DNA of 21,821 nt from an uncultured Mordavella sp. (GTDB taxonomy: Bacteria; Bacillota; Clostridia; Lachnospirales; Lachnospiraceae). Position 1 is the first letter of the stretch. Every line of letters begins with the position of its first letter. Location of the stretch: positions 1 through 21,821 of the forward strand of contig CABPCP010000052.1 in NCBI GenBank assembly GCA_902406105.1, written 5' to 3'. The position numbers and the translations under genes are program-made. Below the pieces are notes generated by a model. That model did not search any database, was not told the DNA's origin, and saw nothing but the letters and a program-made list of their open reading frames with translations. Shown here one piece after another: positions 1 through 7,387 of this stretch.

Positions 1-200
1 TGGTAGGAGAAGGGGCCGTTGTGATAGACGTGGGAATCAATGTGGATGAAGAAGGGAATCTCTGCGGGGATGTGGATTTTGAGGAGGCAAGCCGGAAAGC
101 CTCCTATATCAGTCCGGTGCCAAAAGGCGTTGGCAGTGTGACCACCTCAGTTTTAGCCGGCCATGTGCTGCGGGCGGCCGGATATCTGCGGGGAATGTAA
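1..200 (+). CDS. folD: FolD, 3' end only (methylenetetrahydrofolate dehydrogenase/cyclohydrolase)
   Basis: Partial gene: the window opens inside it, the first complete codon is at 3 and the TAA is at 198-200. The roughly 65 visible residues are the C-terminal end of the NAD(P)-binding domain. They contain VIDVGIN, a GDVDF element and the [14 protein letters not shown] segment that corresponds to the FolD signature PVPGGVGPMT. FolD interconverts methylene-, methenyl- and 10-formyl-tetrahydrofolate in the cytoplasm. The second glycine of the usual PGGVG is lysine here (PKGVG), a mild deviation at a conserved place. The next gene is a formate/nitrite-channel family member 37 bp downstream, so the pair suggests one-carbon or formate metabolism. 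Identification is firm although only the end is visible. Confidence 0.9.
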   Translation, partial: VGEGAVVIDVGINVDEEGNLCGDVDFEEASRKASYISPVPKGVGSVTTSVLAGHVLRAAGYLRGM

Positions 201-237
201 GAAGCCGCGTCAGCGGAGAGAGTCATTAGGAGGAACT

Positions 238-858
238 ATGAAGCGAATGGGAAGCATCTTCCTTCAGGCCGCGGGAGCGGGACTGGCAATTTCGATCGGA
301 GGGACGGTCTATCTTTCTGTGGAACAGCCGATAGTGGGAAGCGTGCTCTTTGGGGTAGGATTGTATGCCATTGTTTTGAATGGCCTGTATCTGTATACAG
401 GAAAGATCGGATATCTGGTCCAGCAGACGGAAGTGAAGCCTTACCTTGCGCTTTTGCTGGCTGCCTGGATCGGGAATCTGGCGGGAACAGCGCTGGGGGC
501 AGGTCTTCTTGCCCAGACCAGGATTGGGGAAAATATCAGAGAGCGAGCGGTACAGCTTTGTCAGACGAAACTGTCAGACAGCCCGGCCAGTATTTTGATC
601 CTGGCCTTTTTCTGCGGGATCTTGATGTATGTGGCGGTGGACGGTTTCCGTTCGACCGGCAATCCTCTGATTTTGATCTTCTGTGTCAGCGTGTTTATCT
701 TATGCGGATTCGAGCATTGTATTGCCAACATGTTCTATATATCTTTGGCGGGGATGTGGTCGGTGAAAAGTTTGTCTTATCTATTTTTCATGACCATGGG
801 AAACAGCCTTGGAGGCATGCTGATCCCTGCGCTTAAGCTTAAGAAAATACAGCCATAA
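238..858 (+). CDS. Formate/nitrite transporter (FNT) family protein, short form
   Basis: 206 residues, hydrophobic throughout, with about six membrane segments. FNT proteins are pentameric channels moving formate, nitrite, hydrosulfide or similar small monovalent anions. FNT features visible are YTGKIGY (53-59), GNLAGT (79-84), the pore-histidine segment GFEHCIANMF (157-166, His160) and GNSLGG (188-193). The ATG at 238 is chosen because AGGAGG lies just upstream at 229-234; an in-frame ATG at 163 would overlap folD and lacks such a site. The protein is clearly shorter than the roughly 280-residue FocA/NirC, mostly because of short termini and loops. Following folD, formate is the likeliest substrate, but that is an inference. 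An intrinsic terminator follows at 916-942. Confidence 0.85.
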   Translation: MKRMGSIFLQAAGAGLAISIGGTVYLSVEQPIVGSVLFGVGLYAIVLNGLYLYTGKIGYLVQQTEVKPYLALLLAAWIGNLAGTALGAGLLAQTRIGENIRERAVQLCQTKLSDSPASILILAFFCGILMYVAVDGFRSTGNPLILIFCVSVFILCGFEHCIANMFYISLAGMWSVKSLSYLFFMTMGNSLGGMLIPALKLKKIQP

Positions 859-866
859 ATTGCATC

Positions 867-895
867 TTGTCTCACGGTAAGATATGCGCTATACT
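867..895 (+). promoter_or_regulatory. Candidate sigma-A promoter upstream of cmk
   Basis: TTGTCT (867-872), a 17-bp spacer and TATACT (890-895) match the -35/-10 consensus at 4/6 and 5/6. A transcript from here would start near 902 and meet the hairpin at 916-942 almost at once, so the site is either an attenuated promoter for cmk or a chance match. Confidence 0.4.
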
Positions 896-915
896 GTTAC
901 AGTGGTCAGGATTTG

Positions 916-942
916 AAAGCCCCTGAATCCGGGGCTTTTTTT
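916..942 (+). terminator. Intrinsic terminator after the FNT gene
   Basis: AAAGCCCC pairs with GGGGCTTT around a TGAATCC loop and runs into seven Ts (936-942). It lies 58 bp after the FNT stop codon and 25 bp before the cmk start. It may end the folD-FNT transcript and could also attenuate a cmk leader. Confidence 0.8.
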
Positions 943-966
943 ATTTACAGAGAAAGGAAGGAGAAC

Positions 967-1626
967 ATGGGATATCAGGTTGCCATTGACGGTCCCGCGG
1001 GGGCCGGAAAGAGTACCATTGCCAAACGAGTAGCAAAAGAGAAGGGGTTTATCTATGTAGATACAGGAGCCATGTACCGGGCTCTGGCGCTCTATTTTCT
1101 GGAACAGGGAATTCGGGCGGATGAGACGGACCGGATGACAGAAGCTGTTTCCGGTGCTGAAGTGGGGATCCAGTATGAGAACGGGATCCAGCAGGTATAT
1201 CTGAACGGGAGAAATGTGACCGGCAGACTCCGGGAGGAAGCAGTGGGGAATATGGCTTCCAAAAGCTCCGCTATTCCAGAGGTAAGACAGAAGCTGCTGG
1301 AGCTGCAAAGAGAATTGGCAAAGACAGAAGATGTGGTTATGGACGGCCGGGATATCGGCACCTGCGTACTTCCGGACGCGGATGTAAAAATCTTTCTGAC
1401 AGCCAGTGTGGAAACGAGAGCCCGAAGGAGATATGAAGAGTTAAAGGAAAAAGGAATCCCCTGCAGCCTGGATGAGATCGCGAAAGACATCCAGGAACGG
1501 GACGAACGGGATATGACCCGTAAGACAGCGCCTCTTAAGCAGGCGGAAGACGCGGTCCTGGTAGACAGCTCCAATCTGACTGTCGAGGAAGTAACGGCTC
1601 GGATCATAGAGCTTTGCAGAGGGTAA
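967..1626 (+). CDS. cmk: Cytidylate (CMP/dCMP) kinase
   Basis: 219 residues, the normal length for Cmk. It phosphorylates CMP and dCMP to the diphosphates using ATP in the cytoplasm. The N-terminal P-loop GPAGAGKST (9-17) is intact. It is followed by the family segments YVDTGAMYRA and MDGRDIGTCVLPDA; the latter carries the conserved GRDIGT nucleotide-binding motif. The C-terminal third has RDERDMTR, which is typical of the lid/CMP-binding region. The ATG at 967 has an AAGGAAGGAG site at 954-963; an upstream in-frame extension to 913 would read through the terminator hairpin and is rejected. It is followed by ispH 11 bp downstream, whose ribosome site overlaps the cmk stop codon, so the two are probably co-transcribed and perhaps translationally coupled. 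Confidence 0.95.
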   Translation: MGYQVAIDGPAGAGKSTIAKRVAKEKGFIYVDTGAMYRALALYFLEQGIRADETDRMTEAVSGAEVGIQYENGIQQVYLNGRNVTGRLREEAVGNMASKSSAIPEVRQKLLELQRELAKTEDVVMDGRDIGTCVLPDADVKIFLTASVETRARRRYEELKEKGIPCSLDEIAKDIQERDERDMTRKTAPLKQAEDAVLVDSSNLTVEEVTARIIELCRG

Positions 1627-1637
1627 GGAGAAAGCAG

Positions 1638-2495
1638 ATGAAGATAGAACTGGCGAAGACGGCGGGATTTTGTTTTGGTGTCAGACGGGCGGTGGATACA
1701 GTATACCAGCAGGTGGGACAAGCCGGCGGGAAACCGATCTACACCTACGGACCCATCATCCATAATGACGAAGTGGTCAAAGATCTGGAGCAAAAGGGTG
1801 TAAAAGTCCTGGATTCAAAAGAAGAGCTGGCCGCGGTTGAAGAAGGCATAGTGATCATCCGATCCCACGGAGTTTCCAAAGAAATCTGCGGTTTGATGGA
1901 GCGGAAAGGGATCCGGTGTGTGGACGCCACCTGTCCTTTTGTAAAGAAGATCCATAAGATCGTAGAGGAAGAAAGCGGGAAAGGATCGCATATTGTGATC
2001 GTTGGAAATCCGGAGCATCCAGAGGTGGAAGGAATCAGCGGCTGGGCCGGAGGTCCGGTGACGATCATCCAGACCAAAGAGGAAGCGGAGTCGTTTACAA
2101 TAAAAGACCCTTTACAGAAAGTCTGTATCGTTTCTCAGACGACATTTAATTACAATAAATTCAAAGAATTAGTTGAAATTATAGCTGAAAAGGGGTATGA
2201 TATAATTGTTTTAAATACGATTTGCAGTGCCACAAAAGAGCGCCAGGAGGAGGCGCGTGATATTGCGAAACGAGTGGGAGCAATGATCGTGATCGGCGAT
2301 AAAAAAAGCTCAAACACTCGGAAGTTATTTGAAATTTGCAGTAATGCGTGTGCGGATACGTACTATATACAGACACTTGACGATTTGGATATGAATCAAT
2401 TAAGGTCCGTGGAAACAGTAGGTATTACAGCAGGGGCATCCACGCCCAACAAAATAATTGAGGAGGTTCAAAATAATGTCAGAAAAAACTTTTGA
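1638..2495 (+). CDS. ispH: 4-hydroxy-3-methylbut-2-enyl diphosphate reductase
   Basis: 285 residues. IspH (LytB) performs the last step of the MEP isoprenoid pathway, reducing HMBPP to IPP and DMAPP with a [4Fe-4S] cluster. The three cluster cysteines are present: Cys12 (AGFCFG), Cys99 (DATCPF) and Cys196 (NTICSAT). Substrate-binding His42, His77 and His127 with Glu129 (GNPEHPE) are also visible, as is the late ASTP motif (267-270). The ATG at 1638 follows TAAGGAG at 1624-1630. The gene overlaps the following S1-domain gene by 20 bp. In many Clostridia these two are fused into one bifunctional protein; here they are separate reading frames. The 3' third is visibly richer in A+T than its flanks and contains a promoter-like sequence. 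Confidence 0.96.
   Translation: MKIELAKTAGFCFGVRRAVDTVYQQVGQAGGKPIYTYGPIIHNDEVVKDLEQKGVKVLDSKEELAAVEEGIVIIRSHGVSKEICGLMERKGIRCVDATCPFVKKIHKIVEEESGKGSHIVIVGNPEHPEVEGISGWAGGPVTIIQTKEEAESFTIKDPLQKVCIVSQTTFNYNKFKELVEIIAEKGYDIIVLNTICSATKERQEEARDIAKRVGAMIVIGDKKSSNTRKLFEICSNACADTYYIQTLDDLDMNQLRSVETVGITAGASTPNKIIEEVQNNVRKNF
2173..2201 (+). promoter_or_regulatory. Candidate internal promoter inside ispH, reading toward the S1 gene
   Basis: TTGAAA (2173-2178), a 17-bp spacer and TATGAT (2196-2201) match consensus at 5/6 and 5/6, with a second TATAAT immediately after at 2201-2206. It sits in an A+T-rich stretch of the ispH coding sequence, about 275 bp before the rpsA-like start. Inference only; coding sequence can produce such matches by chance. 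Confidence 0.4.
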
Positions 2496-3573
2496 ACAAA
2501 TGTTGGAAGAATCATTTAAAACTATCAGAAATGGAGAGGTTGTTGATGGTACCGTCATCGATGTAAAACCGGACGAGATCATTTTAAATATCGGGTATAA
2601 AGCAGACGGGATCATCATGAGAAATGAGTATACCAACGAGCCCAATGTAGATCTGACAACAGTTGTGTCTGTAGGCGATAAAATGACGGTAAAGGTTCTG
2701 AAGGTAAACGATGGAGAAGGTCAAGTACTTCTTACTTATAAGAGACTGGCGGCTGAAAAAGGCAATGAGCGTCTCAGAGAAGCATATGAAAACCATGAGG
2801 TGCTGAAAGCCCCTGTAACACAGATTCTGGGCGGAGGTTTGAGCGTGGTGATCGACGAGGCGAGAGTGTTTATCCCCGCAAGCCTTGTTTCTGATACTTA
2901 TGAAAAAGATCTGAGCAAATATCAGGATCAGGAGATCGAGTTTGTCATCAGCGAGTTTAATCCAAGAAGAAACCGGATCATCGGCGACCGCCGTCAGCTT
3001 CTGGTAGCGGAGAGAGCGGAGAGACAGAAAGAACTGTTCGCGAAACTCCAGGTGGGCGATACGGTAGAAGGAACCGTTAAGAATGTGACCGATTTCGGCG
3101 CGTTCATCGACCTTGGCGGTATTGACGGACTGCTCCATATCTCTGAGATGTCCTGGGGACGTGTGGAAAATCCGAAGAAAGTATTCCAGGTGGGAGAGAC
3201 GATAAAAGTTCTGGTGAAAGATATCCATGACACGAAGATCGCGCTGAGCTTAAAGTTCCCGGAGACAAATCCGTGGGCTAACGCGGCGGAAGATTACGCG
3301 GTAGGTACCGTGATCGAGGGAAAAGTCGCCAGAATGACTGACTTTGGAGCTTTTGTGGAGCTGACGCCGGGAGTTGACGCTCTGCTCCATGTTTCCCAGA
3401 TTTCCAGAGCTCATGTAGATAAACCATCAGACGTATTGTCTGTTGGACAGATGATCACAGCAAAGATCGTAGATCTGAATGTGGAAGAGAAGAAGATCAG
3501 CCTGAGCATGAAGGCGTTAGAAACAGCGGCAGAGACAGAAAGTGTGGATGACGGTGGTTCAGAGGAAGAATAA
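2476..3573 (+). CDS. rpsA: S1 RNA-binding domain protein (30S ribosomal protein S1-like)
   Basis: 365 residues with four S1/OB-fold repeats at roughly 15-84, 100-165, 190-255 and 275-345. The last two carry the canonical S1 sequences TDFGAFIDL with GLLHISEMSW, and TDFGAFVEL with ALLHVSQIS. The second repeat is more divergent. The tail is acidic (SVDDGGSEEE). Four repeats is the usual low-GC Gram-positive form, against six in E. coli. S1 proteins bind mRNA and RNA on or off the ribosome. The ATG at 2476 has AGGAGGT at 2461-2467, all inside the ispH end, giving a 20-bp overlap with ispH. A hairpin follows at 3601-3630, and a stronger terminator-like hairpin lies at 3680-3712. Whether it is a true ribosomal S1 or an S1-like regulator cannot be settled from sequence alone. 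Confidence 0.9.
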   Translation: MSEKTFEQMLEESFKTIRNGEVVDGTVIDVKPDEIILNIGYKADGIIMRNEYTNEPNVDLTTVVSVGDKMTVKVLKVNDGEGQVLLTYKRLAAEKGNERLREAYENHEVLKAPVTQILGGGLSVVIDEARVFIPASLVSDTYEKDLSKYQDQEIEFVISEFNPRRNRIIGDRRQLLVAERAERQKELFAKLQVGDTVEGTVKNVTDFGAFIDLGGIDGLLHISEMSWGRVENPKKVFQVGETIKVLVKDIHDTKIALSLKFPETNPWANAAEDYAVGTVIEGKVARMTDFGAFVELTPGVDALLHVSQISRAHVDKPSDVLSVGQMITAKIVDLNVEEKKISLSMKALETAAETESVDDGGSEEE

Positions 3574-3600
3574 TCGGCCAAAATATAACACAGATTTTAT

Positions 3601-3630
3601 AAGGATAGAGGCACCAGAGTCTCTATCCTT
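3601..3630 (+). terminator. Hairpin after the S1 gene, weak terminator
   Basis: AAGGATAGAG (3601-3610) and CTCTATCCTT (3621-3630) form a perfect 10-bp stem with a 10-nt loop. The downstream TGTCTGTT is a poor U tract, so termination may be incomplete. Confidence 0.55.
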
Positions 3631-3679
3631 TGTCTGTTAAAAAAGCGTCAAGCTGTATTTGGAAATGTACAAGGAATTA

Positions 3680-3712
3680 GCCTTTTTTACTAGATAAAAA
3701 GGCCTTTTTCTT
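3680..3712 (+). terminator. A+T-rich intrinsic terminator upstream of rnfC
   Basis: GCCTTTTT (3680-3687) pairs with AAAAAGGC (3696-3703) and is followed by CTTTTTCTT. It lies 106 bp after the S1 stop codon and about 40 bp before the rnfC start. It could be the second terminator of the cmk-ispH-rpsA unit or a leader terminator of rnf. No convincing rnf promoter was found downstream of it. Confidence 0.65.
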
Positions 3713-3753
3713 GTATAGTTATAAAGAGAGTAAAAAGGAAGGAAGGAAAAAGG

Positions 3754-5073
3754 ATGGCATTGTTAACATTTAAGGGTGGAATCCACCCGGATGACGGCAA
3801 GGGACTGGCAAAAGGCTCGGAAATTGTCGAACTAAAGCCGAAGGGCAGCCTGGTCTATCCAGTTTCACAGCACATCGGTGCCCCGGCGGCGCCGGTCGTT
3901 AAAGTTGGGGATGTGGTTCTGAAAGGACAAAAGATCGCGGAAGCAGGCGGTTTTGTTTCCGCGCCTATTTATTCTTCCGTATCTGGGACAGTGAAGGCGA
4001 TCGAGCCTCATCTGAATCCGACAGGGGGAATGGTGAACAGTATTGTGATTGAAAACGACGGGGAATACCGGGAAGTAGAATATCCTGAAGTAAAGCCCCT
4101 GGAGGAGATGAGCAAAGAGGAGATCTTAAACGCGATCGGCGAAGCTGGGGTCGTTGGTATGGGCGGAGCGGGTTTCCCGACGAAGGTAAAACTTTCTCCC
4201 AAAGAACCAGATAAAATCGACTATGTGATCGCGAACTGCGCGGAATGTGAACCTTACATCACCGCAGACTACCGGGCGATCCTGGAGATGCCGGAGAAAC
4301 TGGTAGGCGGTATGAAGGCGGTGCTCCGGTTGTTTGACAACGCAAAAGGAATCTTTGGCGTTGAAGATAATAAGCCAGACTGTATCGCGAAATTAAAAGA
4401 GCTTACCAAGGACGAACCACGGATGGAGGTCCTTGCATTGAAGACAAAATACCCGCAGGGCGGCGAGCGTCAATTGATCTATGCTACCACCGGACGGGCG
4501 ATCAATTCCGCTATGCTTCCGGCAGACGCGGGATGTGTAGTTGATAACGTGGCTACTATGATCAGCATCTATCAGGCGGTTGTAGAGGGAAGACCATCCA
4601 TGGAGAGGATTGTTACGGTAAGCGGAGACGCGGTCAATGAACCGGGGAATTTCAAAGTTCCGTTCGGAATCAATCAGGCGGAGCTTGTGGAAGCGGCCGG
4701 CGGATTCAAGGAAGATCCGCAGAAATTGATCTCCGGCGGTCCGATGATGGGATTTGCTATGTTTACGCTGGATGTTCCGGTAACGAAAACTTCATCTGCG
4801 ATTCTTGGATTTACCAAAGATGAGGCTTCTAAGTTTGAACCGACAGCCTGCATTAACTGCGGCCGGTGCGTGGAAGCCTGTCCAAGCCGTCTGATTCCGT
4901 CAAGACTGGCGGATTACGCGGAGAATCACAATGAAGAGGCGTTTACAAAACATGAAGGGCTGGAGTGTATGGAATGTGGTTCCTGCAGTTATGTATGCCC
5001 GGCAAAACGTCCGCTGAAACAGGCGATCGGTTCCATGAGAAAGATTGCGCTTGCAAACCGCAAGAAGAAATAA
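3754..5073 (+). CDS. rnfC: Rnf complex subunit RnfC (NADH-binding peripheral subunit)
   Basis: 439 residues, the usual size for a clostridial RnfC. It is the peripheral cytoplasmic subunit that contacts NAD(H) and passes electrons within the ion-translocating ferredoxin:NAD+ oxidoreductase. Visible parts are the N-terminal biotinyl-lipoyl-like domain (about 30-110), the glycine-rich nucleotide/FMN motif GMGGAGFPT (135-143) followed by ANCAECEP (160-167), and two [4Fe-4S] motifs near the C-terminus: Cys366/369/372/376 and Cys405/408/411/415. The ATG at 3754 follows GGAAGGAAGG. It is first in the order C-D-G-E-A-B, the order described for Acetobacterium and Clostridium. The gaps to the following genes are short, so this is one operon. 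Confidence 0.97.
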   Translation: MALLTFKGGIHPDDGKGLAKGSEIVELKPKGSLVYPVSQHIGAPAAPVVKVGDVVLKGQKIAEAGGFVSAPIYSSVSGTVKAIEPHLNPTGGMVNSIVIENDGEYREVEYPEVKPLEEMSKEEILNAIGEAGVVGMGGAGFPTKVKLSPKEPDKIDYVIANCAECEPYITADYRAILEMPEKLVGGMKAVLRLFDNAKGIFGVEDNKPDCIAKLKELTKDEPRMEVLALKTKYPQGGERQLIYATTGRAINSAMLPADAGCVVDNVATMISIYQAVVEGRPSMERIVTVSGDAVNEPGNFKVPFGINQAELVEAAGGFKEDPQKLISGGPMMGFAMFTLDVPVTKTSSAILGFTKDEASKFEPTACINCGRCVEACPSRLIPSRLADYAENHNEEAFTKHEGLECMECGSCSYVCPAKRPLKQAIGSMRKIALANRKKK

Positions 5074-5105
5074 TCAAAAGAATGTTGAGGAAGAGGTGAA
5101 CAAAC

Positions 5106-6062
5106 GTGAGTGAGAACAAATTAAAAGTGTCGTCTTCACCACATATACGTGACAGAGTTACCTCCGGCAATATTATGCTCATGGTAGTCATCGCGCTGCT
5201 GCCGGCATCTGCGTTCGGAGTTTATAACTTTGGCTTATCTGCGCTGATCATGCTGATCAGTACTACAGTATCATCCGTATTGACGGAGTTTATTTATGAG
5301 AAATTGATGCATAAAAAGGTGACGATCAACGATTTCAGCGCGGTCGTTACCGGACTTTTGCTCGGATTGAATATGCCGCCTACAGCCCCCTGGTGGATGG
5401 GCGTCTTGGGAGGTATCTTCGCGATCCTTGTAGTAAAACAGTTGTTTGGCGGTCTGGGACAGAACTTCATGAACCCGGCGCTGGGCGCGAGATGTTTCCT
5501 GATGATCTCCTTTGCCGGCCAGATGACCACATTTGTCTATGACGGCGTTACAGGACCGACTCCTCTTTCCTATGTGAAGGAAGGGGCTCTGGATCAGGTC
5601 AATACCATGGACATGCTGATCGGAACCATTCCAGGAACCATCGGAGAGACTTCTGTGATCGCGATCATCATCGGGGCAATCTTCTTGATCCTGATGGGTG
5701 TGATCGATCTTAGGATTCCTGGTACATATATTGTAACATTTGTGATCTTTGTCGGTATTTTTGGTCATGTGGCTCATCCAGAGATCGGATTCTTTGATCC
5801 TCAGTACATTACCGCTCATTTGTGCGGCGGAGGACTTATGCTGGGAGCCTGGTTTATGGCTACGGATTATGTGACTTCCCCGATCACTAAGAAGGGGCAG
5901 ATCGTATATGGAATCATCCTTGGACTGCTGACCGGTCTGTTCCGTATTTTTGGCGGAAGCGCGGAAGGTGTTTCCTATGCGATCATTATCAGTAACCTTC
6001 TGGTTCCGTTGATCGAGAAGGTTACTCTTCCAAAACCATTTGGTAAAGGAGGAGAGAAATAA
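5106..6062 (+). CDS. rnfD: Rnf complex subunit RnfD (membrane flavoprotein subunit)
   Basis: 318 residues with about nine or ten membrane segments. RnfD is an integral subunit of the Rnf pump that in studied systems carries a covalently bound FMN. The N-terminus (KVSSSPHI) and LLLGLNMPPTAPWW (85-98) are typical of RnfD/NqrB. The start is GTG at 5106 with GAGGAAGAGGTG just upstream. The expected flavinylation site reads TGPT (149-152, in DGVTGPTPLS) rather than the common S/TGAT, so the flavinylation status here is uncertain. The gene overlaps rnfG in a TAATG arrangement (stop 6060-6062, next start 6062-6064), which indicates translational coupling. An AGGAGGAG site for rnfG lies inside the end of rnfD. 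Confidence 0.96.
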   Translation: MSENKLKVSSSPHIRDRVTSGNIMLMVVIALLPASAFGVYNFGLSALIMLISTTVSSVLTEFIYEKLMHKKVTINDFSAVVTGLLLGLNMPPTAPWWMGVLGGIFAILVVKQLFGGLGQNFMNPALGARCFLMISFAGQMTTFVYDGVTGPTPLSYVKEGALDQVNTMDMLIGTIPGTIGETSVIAIIIGAIFLILMGVIDLRIPGTYIVTFVIFVGIFGHVAHPEIGFFDPQYITAHLCGGGLMLGAWFMATDYVTSPITKKGQIVYGIILGLLTGLFRIFGGSAEGVSYAIIISNLLVPLIEKVTLPKPFGKGGEK

Positions 6063-6646
6063 TGAACAAGATTATCAAGAATACAATCATCCTGACTGTG
6101 ATCACTTTAGTCTCCGGTCTTCTGCTGGGACTTGTATATGAAATCACGAAAGAACCGATCGCCAACGCCCAGGAGCAGGCGAAGCGGGAAGCGTGGCAGG
6201 CGGTATTCCCTGATGCGTCACAGGATGCGTTTGAACAGATAGACGTAGACGGGGATGTGGCCGCCCAGGTGATCAAAGATCTGGGAATGTCTGGAAGTAT
6301 TGATGAGGTCTGCGCGGTAGACGGCGGTGATACAGGATATGTGATCACTGTAACAGATGGAGAGGGATACGGCGGCGACATCCAGATCACGGTAGGCATC
6401 ACCGCGGACGGTACGGTGAGCGGTGTTTCCTTCCTTTCTATCAGCGAAACTGCCGGACTTGGTATGAAGGCGACGGAGAGCTCTTTCTATGAGCAGTATG
6501 TTGGTGTGCAGACAGAGAAGTTTTATGTATCCAAAGACGGCGGCGAGGGGGAACCAATCGATGCCATCAGCGGCGCTACCATTACTTCGAGAGCAGTAAC
6601 CAGTGCGGTAAACGCGGCGCTTGGTTATTTCCAGAACGCGTTTTAG
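6062..6646 (+). CDS. rnfG: Rnf complex subunit RnfG (covalent FMN subunit)
   Basis: 194 residues: one N-terminal membrane anchor (about 8-28) followed by an FMN-binding domain exposed outside the membrane. The SGAT motif at 170-173 marks Thr173 as the residue to which FMN is attached through a phosphoester bond by ApbE, and an ApbE gene lies 3.4 kb downstream on the other strand. TAGLGMKA-like sequence (SETAGLGMKA, 128-137) is also characteristic of the FMN-binding domain. The start ATG overlaps the rnfD stop by one base, with AGGAGGAG at 6048-6055. RnfG links electron flow to the extracytoplasmic face of the Rnf pump. Confidence 0.97.
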   Translation: MNKIIKNTIILTVITLVSGLLLGLVYEITKEPIANAQEQAKREAWQAVFPDASQDAFEQIDVDGDVAAQVIKDLGMSGSIDEVCAVDGGDTGYVITVTDGEGYGGDIQITVGITADGTVSGVSFLSISETAGLGMKATESSFYEQYVGVQTEKFYVSKDGGEGEPIDAISGATITSRAVTSAVNAALGYFQNAF

Positions 6647-6658
6647 GAGGTAGTTGAG

Positions 6659-7375
6659 ATGAATAGTTGTGGCGAAAGACTGAAAAATGGTCTGATAGAT
6701 GAAAATCCTATATTTGTTCTGATGCTTGGTATGTGTCCGACGCTGGCGGTCACCACTTCTGCGATGAACGGTCTGGGCATGGGAGTATCTACTACAGCGG
6801 TGCTTGTTATGTCCAACATGCTGATTTCTATGCTGCGTAAAGTGATTCCGGATTCTGTCCGGATGCCTGCGTTTATCGTAGTTGTAGCATCTTTTGTAAC
6901 TATCGTAGATTTCCTGATGGAAGGTTTTACGCCTTCTCTCTATGACGCGCTGGGACTTTATATTCCGCTGATTGTTGTAAACTGTATCATCCTGGGCCGC
7001 GCGGAGAGTTATGCTTCTAAAAATCCTGTCCTGCCGTCTATTTTCGATGGACTTGGCATGGGGCTTGGATTTACGGTGGCTCTGATCGCCATCGGAGCGG
7101 TCCGCGAGATCATTGGCGCTGGTCAGATCTTCGGCTATCAGCTTCTGCCGATCGCGGATGAGGCCGCTGGAACGGCAGGCTATGTGCCGGTCGCTATCTT
7201 TGTCCAGGCTCCGGGAGCCTTCCTGGTACTGGCTGTGCTGGCGGCAATCCAGAATAAGGTAAAGATCAACATGGAGAAGAAGGGCAAAGACGCGTCCAAG
7301 ATCCAGTCCGGATGCGGCGCGGACTGTGCGACCTGCGGCGGTTGTGCTTCAGCCGCTGAGAACGGAAAGGAATAG
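6659..7375 (+). CDS. rnfE: Rnf complex subunit RnfE with a cysteine-rich C-terminal tail
   Basis: 238 residues with about six membrane segments. RnfE and RnfA are paired inverted-topology subunits (homologues of NqrD/NqrE) that together hold a membrane-embedded Fe-S cluster. The relevant cysteines are visible as Cys26 (GMCPTLAV) and Cys109 (VVNCIILGR). After the last membrane segment there is an extra polar tail with Cys219, Cys223, Cys226 and Cys229 (CGADCATCGGC), a spacing able to hold a metal or an Fe-S cluster. This tail is not part of the core RnfE fold. The ATG at 6659 follows TAGGAGG at 6644-6650, which overlaps the rnfG stop codon. Confidence 0.95.
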   Translation: MNSCGERLKNGLIDENPIFVLMLGMCPTLAVTTSAMNGLGMGVSTTAVLVMSNMLISMLRKVIPDSVRMPAFIVVVASFVTIVDFLMEGFTPSLYDALGLYIPLIVVNCIILGRAESYASKNPVLPSIFDGLGMGLGFTVALIAIGAVREIIGAGQIFGYQLLPIADEAAGTAGYVPVAIFVQAPGAFLVLAVLAAIQNKVKINMEKKGKDASKIQSGCGADCATCGGCASAAENGKE

Positions 7376-7387
7376 GAGGGGTAAAAG

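Noticed and set aside
1092..1793. Minus-strand open frame of 233 codons opposite cmk
   Set aside because: It lies entirely opposite the strongly supported cmk and ispH genes, has no ribosome site and shows Ser/Arg-rich composition typical of a shadow frame.
5271..5819. Minus-strand open frame of 182 codons opposite rnfD
   Set aside because: It is opposite a clear RnfD, is rich in His, Asp and Arg, has no recognised motif and no ribosome site.
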